Below are positions 41,602 to 50,470 of a stretch of DNA of 64,000 nt, in pieces. The stretch's first letter is position 1. Each line of letters starts with the position of its first letter. Origin of the DNA: Clostridiales bacterium (GTDB lineage: Bacteria; Bacillota; Clostridia; Oscillospirales; Oscillospiraceae); contig SFGJ01000004.1 in the NCBI GenBank assembly GCA_004557655.1, positions 78,102 through 142,101 on the forward strand. Direction: 5' to 3'. The notes beneath the pieces were generated by a model that was given only the letters and a program-made list of their open reading frames with translations, did no database searches and was not told where the DNA came from. Made by a program: the position numbers and the translations under genes.

Positions 41602-42312
41602 TCAGAAGAAATCGAACCGGGGATGATCCTTGTCCACGAAGCCTGTTTCGATCTCCACCCCGGGGCCGAAGAAGCGGCGCAGCAGCGTCACGAATTCCTC
41701 CGTGGCCGCCTTCACCTCCGCCTCATTCACATCGGTGAAGCCGTCAATGGGGAACAGGATGGCCTTTGTCTCCTCCGTGATCTTGCCCCGCTCACTCTGC
41801 CGCCAGGTCCAGCGGCGGGTGCGCACCTGACTGCCGGAGGCGTAGATGATCTCGCCCTCGTCGGGCGTTTCCTCCACCGTCTCGCCGAAGGCTACAAAGG
41901 TATCCCCCGCCCGGGCAGGCCGCACCTCCAGACCACCCTCCAGGGTGTCAATATCGTGGGCGCCGATGGGCAGGCGGTGGCCGATGGAGATGGCGTTGCC
42001 CAGATCCACCGCCGCGTTGATGCAGGGGAAGCCCTTGCCCTTGGCAATGCGGGTCAGCAGCGCCTCAATGGAGCACAGGAACTTATTGGGGTTGATGCCC
42101 AGCGTGCGGAACGCCTCCCGGTAGGGCAGAATGTCCGGCGTCTCCTTGGGCTTCTTGTCCGCGAAGTACGCCTCGCAGATCCTGATGTTCGCCTGCAGCA
42201 GTTCCTCCAGCTCCGGGAGGTGCCGGGTGTTGTCCAGCCCCCGCACCGCCACCGCGCCGAAGCAGGCTGTGGGCAGCTTGTCAAATACTTCCGTCGCCAC
42301 CTGGTAGTACAT
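41602..42312 (-). CDS. B3/4 domain protein
   Basis: A 236-residue protein built on the B3/B4 domain of phenylalanyl-tRNA synthetase beta subunit. Stand-alone B3/4 proteins may edit or bind mischarged tRNA. The pattern RTLGINPNKFLCSIEALLTRI and PCINAAVDLGNAISI is typical. A longer frame upstream is an artefact; the ATG at 42310-42312 has GGGAGG. It has its own promoter and terminator. Confidence 0.88.
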   Translation of the reverse strand: MYYQVATEVFDKLPTACFGAVAVRGLDNTRHLPELEELLQANIRICEAYFADKKPKETPDILPYREAFRTLGINPNKFLCSIEALLTRIAKGKGFPCINAAVDLGNAISIGHRLPIGAHDIDTLEGGLEVRPARAGDTFVAFGETVEETPDEGEIIYASGSQVRTRRWTWRQSERGKITEETKAILFPIDGFTDVNEAEVKAATEEFVTLLRRFFGPGVEIETGFVDKDHPRFDFF

Positions 42313-42345
42313 AGCGCATCCTCCCTGCATTGGAAATTTGTCTAT

Positions 42346-42373
42346 ATTATAATCTTTTCCGGGAAAATGTCTA
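42346..42373 (-). promoter_or_regulatory. Promoter of B3/4 gene
   Basis: Minus-strand TAGACA (42368-42373), 16 bases, TATAAT (42346-42351). Confidence 0.7.
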
Positions 42374-42407
42374 CATAATATTACGGAAATATGTTGTATA
42401 TTTTTTC

Positions 42408-43865
42408 TTATTCCTCCGTGAAGCTCACAGCCTTGTCGAACAGCTCCTCCACTTCCTTGTCGGGCTTTTTGCTCAGCAGGGAGACCACCACGGCCGCCAC
42501 AGTGCTGGCAAAGAAGGCGGGGATAATCTCGTAGATTCCCGTGCTGGACAGGAAGGCGAACCACAGCACATCCACGGCCGCGCCCACCAGAATACCGGAC
42601 ACAGCGCCGGAGAAGGTGAACCGCTTCCAGAACAGGGAGAGCAGAATGGTGGGACCAAAGGCTGCGCCGAACACGCCCCAGGCGTTGGACACCAGATCCA
42701 TAATGGAGCCGGCGTTGGGGTTGGAGGCAATGAGCAGGGCCGCAATGGAGATAGCCAGGACCACCGCGCGGCCGATCCACAGCATTTCCTTGTCCCCGGC
42801 CTTGTTCTTGCGAAGAATGGGCTTATACACATCGCTGGCAAAGGCAGACGCGGAGGCCAGCAGCTGGGAGTCCGCCGTGGACATGGATGCAGCCAGAATG
42901 GCGGACAAAAGCACGCCGGAAATGACCCCCGGGAAGATCTTGCGCACCATCTGAATGAATACCGTGGAGCTGTCGGCAATATCGCCCAGCAGCACATGGC
43001 CAATGCAACCCGCCGCCACGGAGAAAATGACGATCAGCACATTCCAGGTAATGCCGATCTTGGCGGACTTCTTCAGAGACTTCTGAGACTCCAGAGACAT
43101 GAAGCGCACGATGATATGGGGCATACCGAAATAGCCAAGGCCCCAGCCCAAGCCGGAAACCACATCCTTCCAGTTTTCGAACAGATTCCAATAGCCCGCC
43201 GGCATATCGGAAAAGCTCATGGCCGCACCGCCGCCGTTGATAATGCCCAGCGCGAAAATGGGGGCAATGAGCAGGGCGGCCAGCATCAGCAGACCCTGGA
43301 AGAAGTCCGTCCAGCACACGGCGTTGAACCCGCCCAGGAAGGTATAGCACACGATAATGCCCGTGGCGATATACATGGCGGTGGTAGTGTCAATGCCGAT
43401 AACCGTATGGAACAGAGTGCCGCAGGCCTTCATGGAGGAGGCGGCATACACAGTGTAGGCCACCAGGAAGATCACCGCGCAGATGACCTGCAAGGCCTTG
43501 GACTTGCTCAAAAAACGGTTGGTCAGATACTGGGGCACGGTGATGGAATCGTTGGCCACGATGGTAAAGCGGCGCAGCCGGGGCGCCTGCACCAGCCAGC
43601 TGATGGCATAGCCGATGGACAGGCCGATGGCGATCCATGCCTGGCCGATACCCGCTACATAAATGCTGGCCGGCAGACCCATGAGCACCCACGCGCTCAT
43701 GTCGGACGCGCCCGCGCTCAGCGCAGACACCCATGCGCCCATCTGACGGCCGCCCAGGAAATACGCCTTGTCGCCGCCGTCCTTGGAGCGCACAAAGAAA
43801 TACACGCCAATGCCCAGCATGAAGCACAGATAAATTACAAAAACAACAACCTCGCTGATGTTCAT
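42408..43865 (-). CDS. putP: Sodium/proline-type symporter (SSS family)
   Basis: A 485-residue transporter with about 13 spans of the sodium:solute symporter family, closest in pattern to PutP. Family blocks are GGRQMGAWVSALSAGASDMS, the GLSIGYAISWLVQAPRLRR stretch and LLSAILAASMSTADSQLL that binds sodium. It likely imports proline with sodium, though related osmolytes are possible. The ATG at 43863-43865 has GGGAGGG upstream. A 34-bp palindrome lies upstream near its promoter. Confidence 0.88.
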   Translation of the reverse strand: MNISEVVVFVIYLCFMLGIGVYFFVRSKDGGDKAYFLGGRQMGAWVSALSAGASDMSAWVLMGLPASIYVAGIGQAWIAIGLSIGYAISWLVQAPRLRRFTIVANDSITVPQYLTNRFLSKSKALQVICAVIFLVAYTVYAASSMKACGTLFHTVIGIDTTTAMYIATGIIVCYTFLGGFNAVCWTDFFQGLLMLAALLIAPIFALGIINGGGAAMSFSDMPAGYWNLFENWKDVVSGLGWGLGYFGMPHIIVRFMSLESQKSLKKSAKIGITWNVLIVIFSVAAGCIGHVLLGDIADSSTVFIQMVRKIFPGVISGVLLSAILAASMSTADSQLLASASAFASDVYKPILRKNKAGDKEMLWIGRAVVLAISIAALLIASNPNAGSIMDLVSNAWGVFGAAFGPTILLSLFWKRFTFSGAVSGILVGAAVDVLWFAFLSSTGIYEIIPAFFASTVAAVVVSLLSKKPDKEVEELFDKAVSFTEE

Positions 43866-43905
43866 TGTGATCCCTCCCAAAGTGATTCTTTTTCTCAACA
43901 TGGGG

Positions 43906-43911
43906 CAGTAT
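43906..43911 (-). promoter_or_regulatory. Extended -10 of symporter gene
   Basis: Minus-strand TGCTATACT (the -10 hexamer at 43906-43911). The -35 is weak (TTTCAT at 17 bases), which fits activation or a role for the adjacent palindrome. Confidence 0.55.
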
Positions 43912-43939
43912 AGCACAAATGAAACAAGAATGAAATGCA

Positions 43940-43973
43940 GAACGATGTATAGAATGAATTCTATACATCGTTC
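43940..43973. promoter_or_regulatory. 34-bp palindrome, candidate operator
   Basis: GAACGATGTATAGAAT (43940-43955), two bases, then its exact reverse complement (43958-43973). It lies just upstream of the weak -35 of the symporter gene, in the 200 bases between the TetR and symporter genes. No U run follows in either direction, so it is probably a protein-binding site. A further half-site-like TATAGAAT occurs near 44015. Confidence 0.6.
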
Positions 43974-44065
43974 ACTGTAATTGTCTTTTTCCGTTATATT
44001 AAGCGCTTTTCTTTATAGAATATCATTTGCACAAAAATTCGTTCTTGAAAAAAATTCTCAAAAAA

Positions 44066-44656
44066 TCACGGGGCGAGCCTGAATCCCTGCAAAAACATGG
44101 GCATCATCATGGCCCCGTACCGGCTCAGGGAGTATTCGCCGCCGCTGAGGCACCAGTCGTACATCAGGCCCCGCTCAAACATGGCGTAGGCCCGGGCGAT
44201 CTCGTTGGTGGTCATATCCCGGCGAAGCTGTCCCCGGCTCTGACCGTCCCGCACGATCTGGTACAGCAGCTTAAAATAGGTGCGGCTGCGGTCCAGCAGG
44301 TGCTTTTCGCCCCGGGTCACAAGCTGGGAGGAAAAGAGTCGGGCCAGCAGTTCCAGAGAAACGCTGTTGTCGATCATGGTGAACAGCTCCTTGTTCAAAA
44401 ACACCAGGGTCTCCACGGCGTCCGCCTCCGGGTCGATCTGGGGCCGCAGCTCCTCATACTTCTCGTCAAACAGCACCGACAGGGAGCCAAGCAAGGCGTC
44501 CTTGCCGTCGAAATAGTGGTAAAAGGACCCCTTGGAGGTCTCGGACTCAAACACGATGTCCTCCACGGTGGTGTTTTCATAGCCCTGCTCGTAAAACAGC
44601 TTCCACGCCGCCGACACGATGCGGGCCTTGGTGTTGCGGCCTGTTTTCCTTGCCAT
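44066..44656 (-). CDS. TetR family regulator
   Basis: A 196-residue regulator. The helix-turn-helix covers about 10-50 (YENTTVEDIVFESETSKGSF, YHYFDGKDAL) and the rest is a helical ligand domain. The ATG at 44654-44656 is 8 bases after GGAGG and 2 bases after the flippase stop. It is cotranscribed with the flippase and lies upstream of the symporter. The perfect 34-bp palindrome downstream is its best candidate target. Confidence 0.88.
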   Translation of the reverse strand: MARKTGRNTKARIVSAAWKLFYEQGYENTTVEDIVFESETSKGSFYHYFDGKDALLGSLSVLFDEKYEELRPQIDPEADAVETLVFLNKELFTMIDNSVSLELLARLFSSQLVTRGEKHLLDRSRTYFKLLYQIVRDGQSRGQLRRDMTTNEIARAYAMFERGLMYDWCLSGGEYSLSRYGAMMMPMFLQGFRLAP

Positions 44657-44658
44657 AC

Positions 44659-46191
44659 TCACGCCCTCCTTTCCGGTTTTCCGAATAGCTTCCGGGCCAC
44701 GCCGCTCACCAGTCCCCGCTCAAAGCGGTTCAGGCCGAAGAGCCACATACTCCCGGCGTACACCGCCACGAACACCAGCCCCCACAGCAGGCAGCCCAAA
44801 TAACTGTCGATCTTTGCGAACACGGCGATGAGCAGCGCCGCCGCCGCCGGCAGGAGCATGGCCGGCAGCAGGTGAAAGAGGTGCTGCCAGAAAGCCGGGA
44901 TGTTCAGGCCGATCCTCTTGCAGTAGTACCAGTTCATCAAAAACACCTCGCCCACGATGGTGGCGATCATGGTGCCGATGGCGGAGCCGACCCCCTCCCA
45001 CCGCATACACAGGGGGATGCTGATGAGGGTGTTGCCCACAGCCACCGCCGCATACACAAGGGAGCGGAAGCGGTGCATATTCATGGCCGTCTGTATTTCA
45101 ATGCCCAGAGTCTGGCAGTTGCTCCACACGCAGGCAAACATCAGGATCAGGGTAATGGTGTAGTCCGCGGAGAACTCCGGCGCGCCCATCCACAGCACCA
45201 CGAAGGGCCGCCCCACAGCCACAAATCCCCACAGCACACAGCTCAGAATAATGAACTGCAGCCGTCCGGTCTTGGTGAACAGGGCGTCCAGCTCCCGCAT
45301 AGGCCGCTTTTCCGCCACAATGCGGTTCACCCGCGGGATCAGCACGCCGCTGATGATGGTGGCGATGCTCAAAAAATAGGTGTTCAGCTGCGCCGCCGGC
45401 ACATAGATGGTCACGGCGTCGGTGCCGTGGATCCACCCCAGCAGCAGCCGGTCGATGGCCCAGTTGAAGTTGTTCACCACGATGCCGATGAACACATATA
45501 CCGTAAAGCCCATCATCTCCCGCATGAGGCGGAAATCATACCGCCCGAAGCGGAAGGGCATCTCCAGCTTAACCAGGCAGTAATAGACATTCACCAGACC
45601 GCTGACTACCGTGAAGCCCAGCGCCACCACCGTCAGCGTCACCGACCGGTATCCCAGCAGCAGCAGAGGAATCATCAGCAGGGGGTTGAGCACCTGCTTG
45701 CCCATGGCCAGAATCTTCTGGAACAGATACCGCTCCTGAATGGCCACATGGGACTCAAACACGCTGATGGGCAGGCACAGCGCGGCGTTCACCGACATGA
45801 TCCGCAGCAGCCTGCAGCCCAGTTGGATCTCCTCCGCCGTCAATTTGCTGCCGAAGATCCACTCGCCCTTCAGCGACAGCAGAAAGCCCAGCGCCAGCAG
45901 CGCCGCCCCCAGCACCGAATAGGTCACCAGAAACATCCCGTTGAGCTTGGCCATATTCTTTTTGTCGCCGGCCACCTTGTACCGGGAATAGTAGCGCACA
46001 TAGGCGCTGCCCAGACCCAGACTCATAAGGCTCAGGTACGAAATGATAGGCAGCACCAGGTTATAAACCGCGTATTCGCTGCTGCCCAGGCAATCCACCA
46101 TCACCGGCGTGTAGACCAGAGATATGACAATGCCCAATCCCATGGAAAGATAGGACAGGATGGCTCCCGCCCGGATCTGATTGACTTTCAA
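44659..46191 (-). CDS. Polysaccharide/lipid flippase-like membrane protein
   Basis: A 510-residue protein with about 12-14 spans of the polysaccharide-transport/MATE-like superfamily (Wzx/MurJ type). The N-terminus AGAILSYLSMGLGIVISLVY and the pattern of spans are characteristic; the specific cargo is unclear. The start is TTG at 46189-46191 with AAGGAG 8 bases upstream. Its promoter lies in the end of the transglutaminase gene. No glycosyltransferase gene is close. Confidence 0.85.
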   Translation of the reverse strand: MKVNQIRAGAILSYLSMGLGIVISLVYTPVMVDCLGSSEYAVYNLVLPIISYLSLMSLGLGSAYVRYYSRYKVAGDKKNMAKLNGMFLVTYSVLGAALLALGFLLSLKGEWIFGSKLTAEEIQLGCRLLRIMSVNAALCLPISVFESHVAIQERYLFQKILAMGKQVLNPLLMIPLLLLGYRSVTLTVVALGFTVVSGLVNVYYCLVKLEMPFRFGRYDFRLMREMMGFTVYVFIGIVVNNFNWAIDRLLLGWIHGTDAVTIYVPAAQLNTYFLSIATIISGVLIPRVNRIVAEKRPMRELDALFTKTGRLQFIILSCVLWGFVAVGRPFVVLWMGAPEFSADYTITLILMFACVWSNCQTLGIEIQTAMNMHRFRSLVYAAVAVGNTLISIPLCMRWEGVGSAIGTMIATIVGEVFLMNWYYCKRIGLNIPAFWQHLFHLLPAMLLPAAAALLIAVFAKIDSYLGCLLWGLVFVAVYAGSMWLFGLNRFERGLVSGVARKLFGKPERRA

Positions 46192-46259
46192 TCCATCAAC
46201 TCCTTATACAAAAGCGGGACAAACCCGCCAAAGCGCATACAACCGCAGCATACCGGTAT

Positions 46260-46288
46260 ATTATACCGAACCGTTCTCCTTCTGTAAA
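46260..46288 (-). promoter_or_regulatory. Promoter of flippase-TetR transcript
   Basis: Minus-strand TTTACA (46283-46288), 17 bases, TATAAT (46260-46265), overlapping the last codons of the transglutaminase gene. Confidence 0.75.
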
Positions 46289-47289
46289 GCAGTTTCCTGC
46301 CCCTCGTCGGGCTGCTGCAGCTCCGTCTCCGCCGCGGAGCCGAAGTCCAACTGAATGACCGCCTGCCGGACATTCACGGCGCAGCCCACCTGCAGCCCCT
46401 TTTTCCCGGCCTCCGCCGAAGCGGCGCGCAGGATCTCCCCCAGTATCTCCCGGCTCAGTCCGCCGCCCCGCCAGTGAAACACAAAATGCGCCTGCTTTTT
46501 CCGCAGGGCCTGCCGCACACGCTCCGCCACAGCCTCCGGCTTGGTCAGGGAGACGGAGCGGTAATAGTACCCCTGGTCCTCCCGGCACTGCGGCACCGGC
46601 AGCACCAGCCGTTCGTGATCCAGAAAGATATGCCTGTCGTCCAGGTTGAAATAATCGTACCGGTGCGTACCCCGCTGGAGGGAATTGTCAAAGGTTGCGT
46701 CCATGTGGTACCGCTTTTCGTCTATTGTCAGTACATTCCATGTGTGGCGGTATTTCACACCCCGCTCCGGGTTCGCCTCGCCGAGAGCCACGATGCACTC
46801 CACCCCCACGGCGTCGCACAGGGCCTTCACCGTTTTGGCAATGCCCTCGCACACGCCCACCCCCTGGGTCAGGGGGCCGATGATCTCATGTGAGTAGGAC
46901 TTCTTCAGCTTGTCATAGCGGACATTGTCCAGAATAAAGTCGTGGATGGCCAGCTCCTTTTCCCTCTGGCTTTTCCCCTGCAGGGGCCGGATAACGCGCT
47001 GGATCCTCGCGGAAACGGCCTGCCGGTGGGTACGGATCTTCCCCTTGTCAAAGAGGTATTGCGGTATAAGCTCCACATGGTCGGCCCCGGGATAATACCG
47101 GTAGCTGTACCCGGTCACATAGAACAAAAGCGGTGTGTCCAGCTTCAGCCGCAGGTATACCTCCGCCAGCCGCTCCCGCTCCAGCCGGATCACCCGTACG
47201 GCGGGCATGAGCTGCTCAAAGCCGGTTTTCATCTGCTCATAGGCAGCTTTTTCTTCCCGCCCCAGCCCTTTATAGTAGAATCCGTCCAT
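46261..47289 (-). CDS. Transglutaminase-like protease fold protein
   Basis: A 342-residue protein with a bacterial transglutaminase-like core. The catalytic triad is visible: C147 in GVGVCEGIAK, H182 in YRHTWNVL and D197 in YHMDATFD. An N-terminal helical part and a C-terminal ~100-residue extension flank the core. There is no signal peptide, so action in the cytoplasm is likely. The ATG at 47287-47289 has AGGAG; an ATG farther upstream overlaps that site. It lies just downstream of the phage block but has its own promoter. Confidence 0.87.
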   Translation of the reverse strand: MDGFYYKGLGREEKAAYEQMKTGFEQLMPAVRVIRLERERLAEVYLRLKLDTPLLFYVTGYSYRYYPGADHVELIPQYLFDKGKIRTHRQAVSARIQRVIRPLQGKSQREKELAIHDFILDNVRYDKLKKSYSHEIIGPLTQGVGVCEGIAKTVKALCDAVGVECIVALGEANPERGVKYRHTWNVLTIDEKRYHMDATFDNSLQRGTHRYDYFNLDDRHIFLDHERLVLPVPQCREDQGYYYRSVSLTKPEAVAERVRQALRKKQAHFVFHWRGGGLSREILGEILRAASAEAGKKGLQVGCAVNVRQAVIQLDFGSAAETELQQPDEGQETALQKENGSV

Positions 47290-47317
47290 ACTTTGTTCTC
47301 CTGTCATTTCTGCCTCT

Positions 47318-47345
47318 ATTGTAGCCAAAAGCGGGCGGCTGTCAA
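47318..47345 (-). promoter_or_regulatory. Promoter of transglutaminase-like gene
   Basis: Minus-strand TTGACA (47340-47345), 16 bases, TACAAT (47318-47323). Confidence 0.8.
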
Positions 47346-47385
47346 GCCCCCTCCGGAGATGACGGAGTGTCGCCGCAAAGCCGAC

Positions 47386-47416
47386 ATGGCGGGGACGGCA
47401 CCGCCGTCCCCGCCAT
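47386..47416. repeat. Inverted repeat at end of phage block
   Basis: ATGGCGGGGACGGC pairs with GCCGTCCCCGCCAT around loop ACC: a perfect 14-bp stem just after the last phage gene. It lacks a T run, so it may be a weak terminator or RNA-stabilising hairpin. Confidence 0.6.
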
Positions 47417-47426
47417 CTGCGCCTGT

Positions 47427-48527
47427 TTAAAATGCCGCCAGCTCCGCGCCGTATTCGCCGAAGATCTTCTGCAGCTTCTGCTTCTGGGCCGCCGTCATGC
47501 GGCTGCTGTACTGCCGTGCCAGGGCCGCCGCCTGATCCGTCCGGCCGCCCTTGAGATAGTTCCCCAGGGCCCGCTGCAGGCTTTCCATGGCCGTGGAGCT
47601 GAGGATGGGCTTCTTCTCCGCCTGTGCCGCGGCGCCGGTATTGGCCCGGGCCCCGTCAGACGCCTTCTGCTCGGCGTTCGCCATGGCGGTATAGTGCTGC
47701 AGCATCAGCTTATAGTCGGCATACTCCCGGTCCCACAGGGCATCTGCCTCCCGGCCGGAGCGGTCATAGCTCTCCTGCCAGGCCGCCTGCTCCTGCTGGT
47801 GGCGCTTATAGTCCGCCTGCTCCCGGTCACTTGCCCATTCATACTGCTGCGCCAGCCACTGCCGCTGGCTCTCGTCCTGCTGCCGGGCGTTTTTCTCCAG
47901 CTCCGGCATCAGCTCCATAAGCTGCTGCATATAGCGCTCGTATGCCTGCTGGGATACCGTCTGGGCATAGCTGCTGCCGTAGCCCCCGGTGAGTGCCGCC
48001 GCCGCGCCCATGGTGTCAGCCATAGCCTCCCTCCCCTTCCGGGCATACAGATAGGCGTAGTTTTTCGCCTGGGCGTCCGTCTGCGGATCATAGGAAAAGG
48101 CCTCGCGTCCGGTGATCTGGTCATACAGCCGCGCCAGCTCCCCCTCAAAGGAGGACCGGTACGCCCCCGGCTGTACCGCCTCCAGACTTTTCTGCACCTC
48201 TCTGGCCGCCGCCGCCTCATCCGAGGGCGTGAAGCCCTGCTCCAGCCGGTGCAGGGCATCGTAGGTCTCGTCGGACACCCCCTGCAGGATCTCCTTGCCT
48301 GTGGTAGGGTGCTCCGGCTCCGTGGTCTTTAACAGGCTGCCCCAGGTCTCCTCGCCCACCACGCCGTCCACCCGCAGGTTATACTTGCGCTGATAGTCCA
48401 CCACGGCGTTGTAGGTGTTGTTGCCGAACACGCCGTCCTCGTCCAGTTCATAACCGTTTGCGTTGAGCTTGCGCTGCAGGTCACGGACGGAATCGCCCGT
48501 GCTGCCCCGCCATAGTTTTGCCGCCAT
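47427..48527 (-). CDS. Peptidoglycan-binding-domain phage block protein
   Basis: A 366-residue protein at the end of the phage block. Residues about 8-65 form a PG_binding_1 domain (SVRDLQRKLNANGYELDEDG and YQRKYNLRVDGVVGEETW). The remaining ~300 residues are helical and rich in Gln, Ala and Glu, with no catalytic motif of lysins. Such a protein could be an internal or ejection protein, a tail-tip factor, or a wall anchor. There is no signal peptide. GGAGG precedes the ATG. Confidence 0.8.
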   Translation of the reverse strand: MAAKLWRGSTGDSVRDLQRKLNANGYELDEDGVFGNNTYNAVVDYQRKYNLRVDGVVGEETWGSLLKTTEPEHPTTGKEILQGVSDETYDALHRLEQGFTPSDEAAAAREVQKSLEAVQPGAYRSSFEGELARLYDQITGREAFSYDPQTDAQAKNYAYLYARKGREAMADTMGAAAALTGGYGSSYAQTVSQQAYERYMQQLMELMPELEKNARQQDESQRQWLAQQYEWASDREQADYKRHQQEQAAWQESYDRSGREADALWDREYADYKLMLQHYTAMANAEQKASDGARANTGAAAQAEKKPILSSTAMESLQRALGNYLKGGRTDQAAALARQYSSRMTAAQKQKLQKIFGEYGAELAAF

Positions 48528-48591
48528 AGTTGTCCTCCTTTTTATTGTTTCCGTCGTCCCTTCGCCGCCTGGTATATTCGCTTGCTCATGG

Positions 48592-50466
48592 CTATTTCCA
48601 GCGGCCGGCCAGCAACAGGCTTTCCACCTTTGCCTCCGTTGAATTTGCGTTTCCGGTGATAAAAAGCTTAATAGATGCTTTTTCGTTCGGAATGCAAGTA
48701 AGCCATCCTATACCGGAACCAAGCCTGCCGCTCCCATACCCTCGCGGCGGCTCACTGAATATAGCCGGGAAATCCGTCAGAACTGCGCTTATAAAATAAG
48801 CAGTGCCTATTATACTGCTCGGGCTGCCTGTCACAGTTTTGCTTTCAAGCAGCCAGCACTCCGCTGTTCCGCTACTCCATTTGCGGTAAGCCCAGCCATC
48901 GCTCGTCCCCTGCTCCACGATGTAGTCCGCGCCCAGGTCCGCCAGAAGCTCCGCCGGCGTGCGGTAGCGCACGGTCCCGTCGCCGTCCAGCACGGCGATC
49001 TTTTCTGCCGCCGCATTCAGATCGGTGGCCGCCGTAGTCTGCAGAATGCCCGCGCCGGCTTTTTTGCCGCCCTTGAGCTCCCAGTCCTCCGCCAGCTCCA
49101 GGACATACTCCGTTTCCGCCGCCTTGCCGAAGGCCGCGCCGTTTCCGCCCTCCTTCAGATGAAAGGCCACCCGCTCCGTGGGGATGCTGTCCTCAAACTC
49201 CGCGGTGTTGCCCAGGCTGTCTGTGATGACCAGCTTGGCCACATAGCTTCTGTCCGTGGAGATCACCGCGCTCCCGGAGATGATCCCCGTCACCCCGGAG
49301 GAGAGCGCTTCGCCGCTGCCGTAGCTGCCGCCCACAGCCTTCCAGTATCCCCTGATGGCTGCCGCGTTCTCTCCTCCGATGGAGGAATAGTTCGCCGTGG
49401 CACGACCCGCAATGTGTGTGCCGCTGTCCGATGCGGCGCCATCGCCGTCCGCGCGGTACAGCCTTGCCCCCGTTATGGCAGGCGGTGCGTAGGGATGGAT
49501 GGCTATCTCGAAGTCCTCATAGGCAGACAGTCCCCGGCTGTCTGTCACCGTGCAGCGCACCGTGGCGGCGGTGCCGCCCATGGTTTCCGTGCGGTATGGG
49601 CTTTCGGAGACGGTTTTCCCCAGATAGGTAATGCTGTATCCCCTTACGCTTGCCCCCTGCTTGCAGGTGATCCTGCTGTCGTCAAACTCCGCCCTGGCCT
49701 TGGAATAGCCCTGCACCCACGCCCGGATGGCGCTTGCCTTGGTGCCGCTGTTGTCGTAGGTCACCGTCGCCCAGCCGGGGGTGAGAGCCGGCTTCATGCT
49801 CCCCGGCACCGAAGCTGTAAAGGCTATGGTCTTGCTCCCGATCAGGGTGCTCCCGCTATAGGTCACGCAAGTCAGTGTCCCCGTGCCGCCGGGGTCATGG
49901 GGGATCTGCGCCGCCAGGCTCTCCGGCAGCCTCCACACCGCGCTTGTGCCCAGAGCGCTGCCGATGGTTCCGGAGGCGCTGCCGAAGCTGTAGGTCAGCG
50001 TGTGGGTGAAGGTACCGGAGGCTCTGGGCAGACTGATGGTCACCTCCTCGCCAATGGTGGCCGCTCCCATAGACGGCACGGTTGCTCTGGGGATGGTGGG
50101 CAGTTCAAAGCTCTGCGCCGGGGCATTGTAGTCTCCGTTGCCATACAGCCACCCGGAAAATGCCGACACGGTGAAGGTTTTTGATCCGTCGCTTTCATGG
50201 TCGATCTCCATCGTCCCGGAGGCAAATGTCTCCTCCCGGTAGTCTGTGATATCGGAGTAAGTGCCGCCGGAATATACTGTTCTTCCGTTGATCACCACCG
50301 CCGACATTCGGATGGCATTGGTGTAGTACTGTTCCTCCGGGTGCAATCCACAGCTCCAGAGGATGACGGTCTTGTTCCGGGCGGCGTCCTGTTCCCTCAC
50401 GGACCACTGCACCCAGAAGTACGACCCGTATTTCACATTGGTCTTTATGATTGCGTCGGTAGCCAC
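48592..50466 (-). CDS. DUF859-like phage structural protein
   Basis: A 624-residue, Gly/Ser/Thr-rich beta protein. The order of repeated Ig-like segments and the ending FHLKEGGNGAAFGKAAET fit DUF859-type phage minor structural proteins, with a final ~120-residue receptor-like domain. The start is GTG at 50464-50466 after GGAGGG, 4 bases beyond the stop of the previous gene. It probably forms the fibre or receptor-contact part of the particle. Confidence 0.75.
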   Translation of the reverse strand: MATDAIIKTNVKYGSYFWVQWSVREQDAARNKTVILWSCGLHPEEQYYTNAIRMSAVVINGRTVYSGGTYSDITDYREETFASGTMEIDHESDGSKTFTVSAFSGWLYGNGDYNAPAQSFELPTIPRATVPSMGAATIGEEVTISLPRASGTFTHTLTYSFGSASGTIGSALGTSAVWRLPESLAAQIPHDPGGTGTLTCVTYSGSTLIGSKTIAFTASVPGSMKPALTPGWATVTYDNSGTKASAIRAWVQGYSKARAEFDDSRITCKQGASVRGYSITYLGKTVSESPYRTETMGGTAATVRCTVTDSRGLSAYEDFEIAIHPYAPPAITGARLYRADGDGAASDSGTHIAGRATANYSSIGGENAAAIRGYWKAVGGSYGSGEALSSGVTGIISGSAVISTDRSYVAKLVITDSLGNTAEFEDSIPTERVAFHLKEGGNGAAFGKAAETEYVLELAEDWELKGGKKAGAGILQTTAATDLNAAAEKIAVLDGDGTVRYRTPAELLADLGADYIVEQGTSDGWAYRKWSSGTAECWLLESKTVTGSPSSIIGTAYFISAVLTDFPAIFSEPPRGYGSGRLGSGIGWLTCIPNEKASIKLFITGNANSTEAKVESLLLAGRWK

Positions 50467-50470
50467 GCTC

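Noticed and set aside
42313..42780. Upstream extension of the B3/4 protein into the symporter gene
   Set aside because: The extension is out of frame with the symporter and has no homology; a promoter and GGGAGG mark the ATG at 42312.
43940..43973. 34-bp palindrome read as a terminator
   Set aside because: No T run follows on either strand; placement near the symporter promoter fits an operator better.
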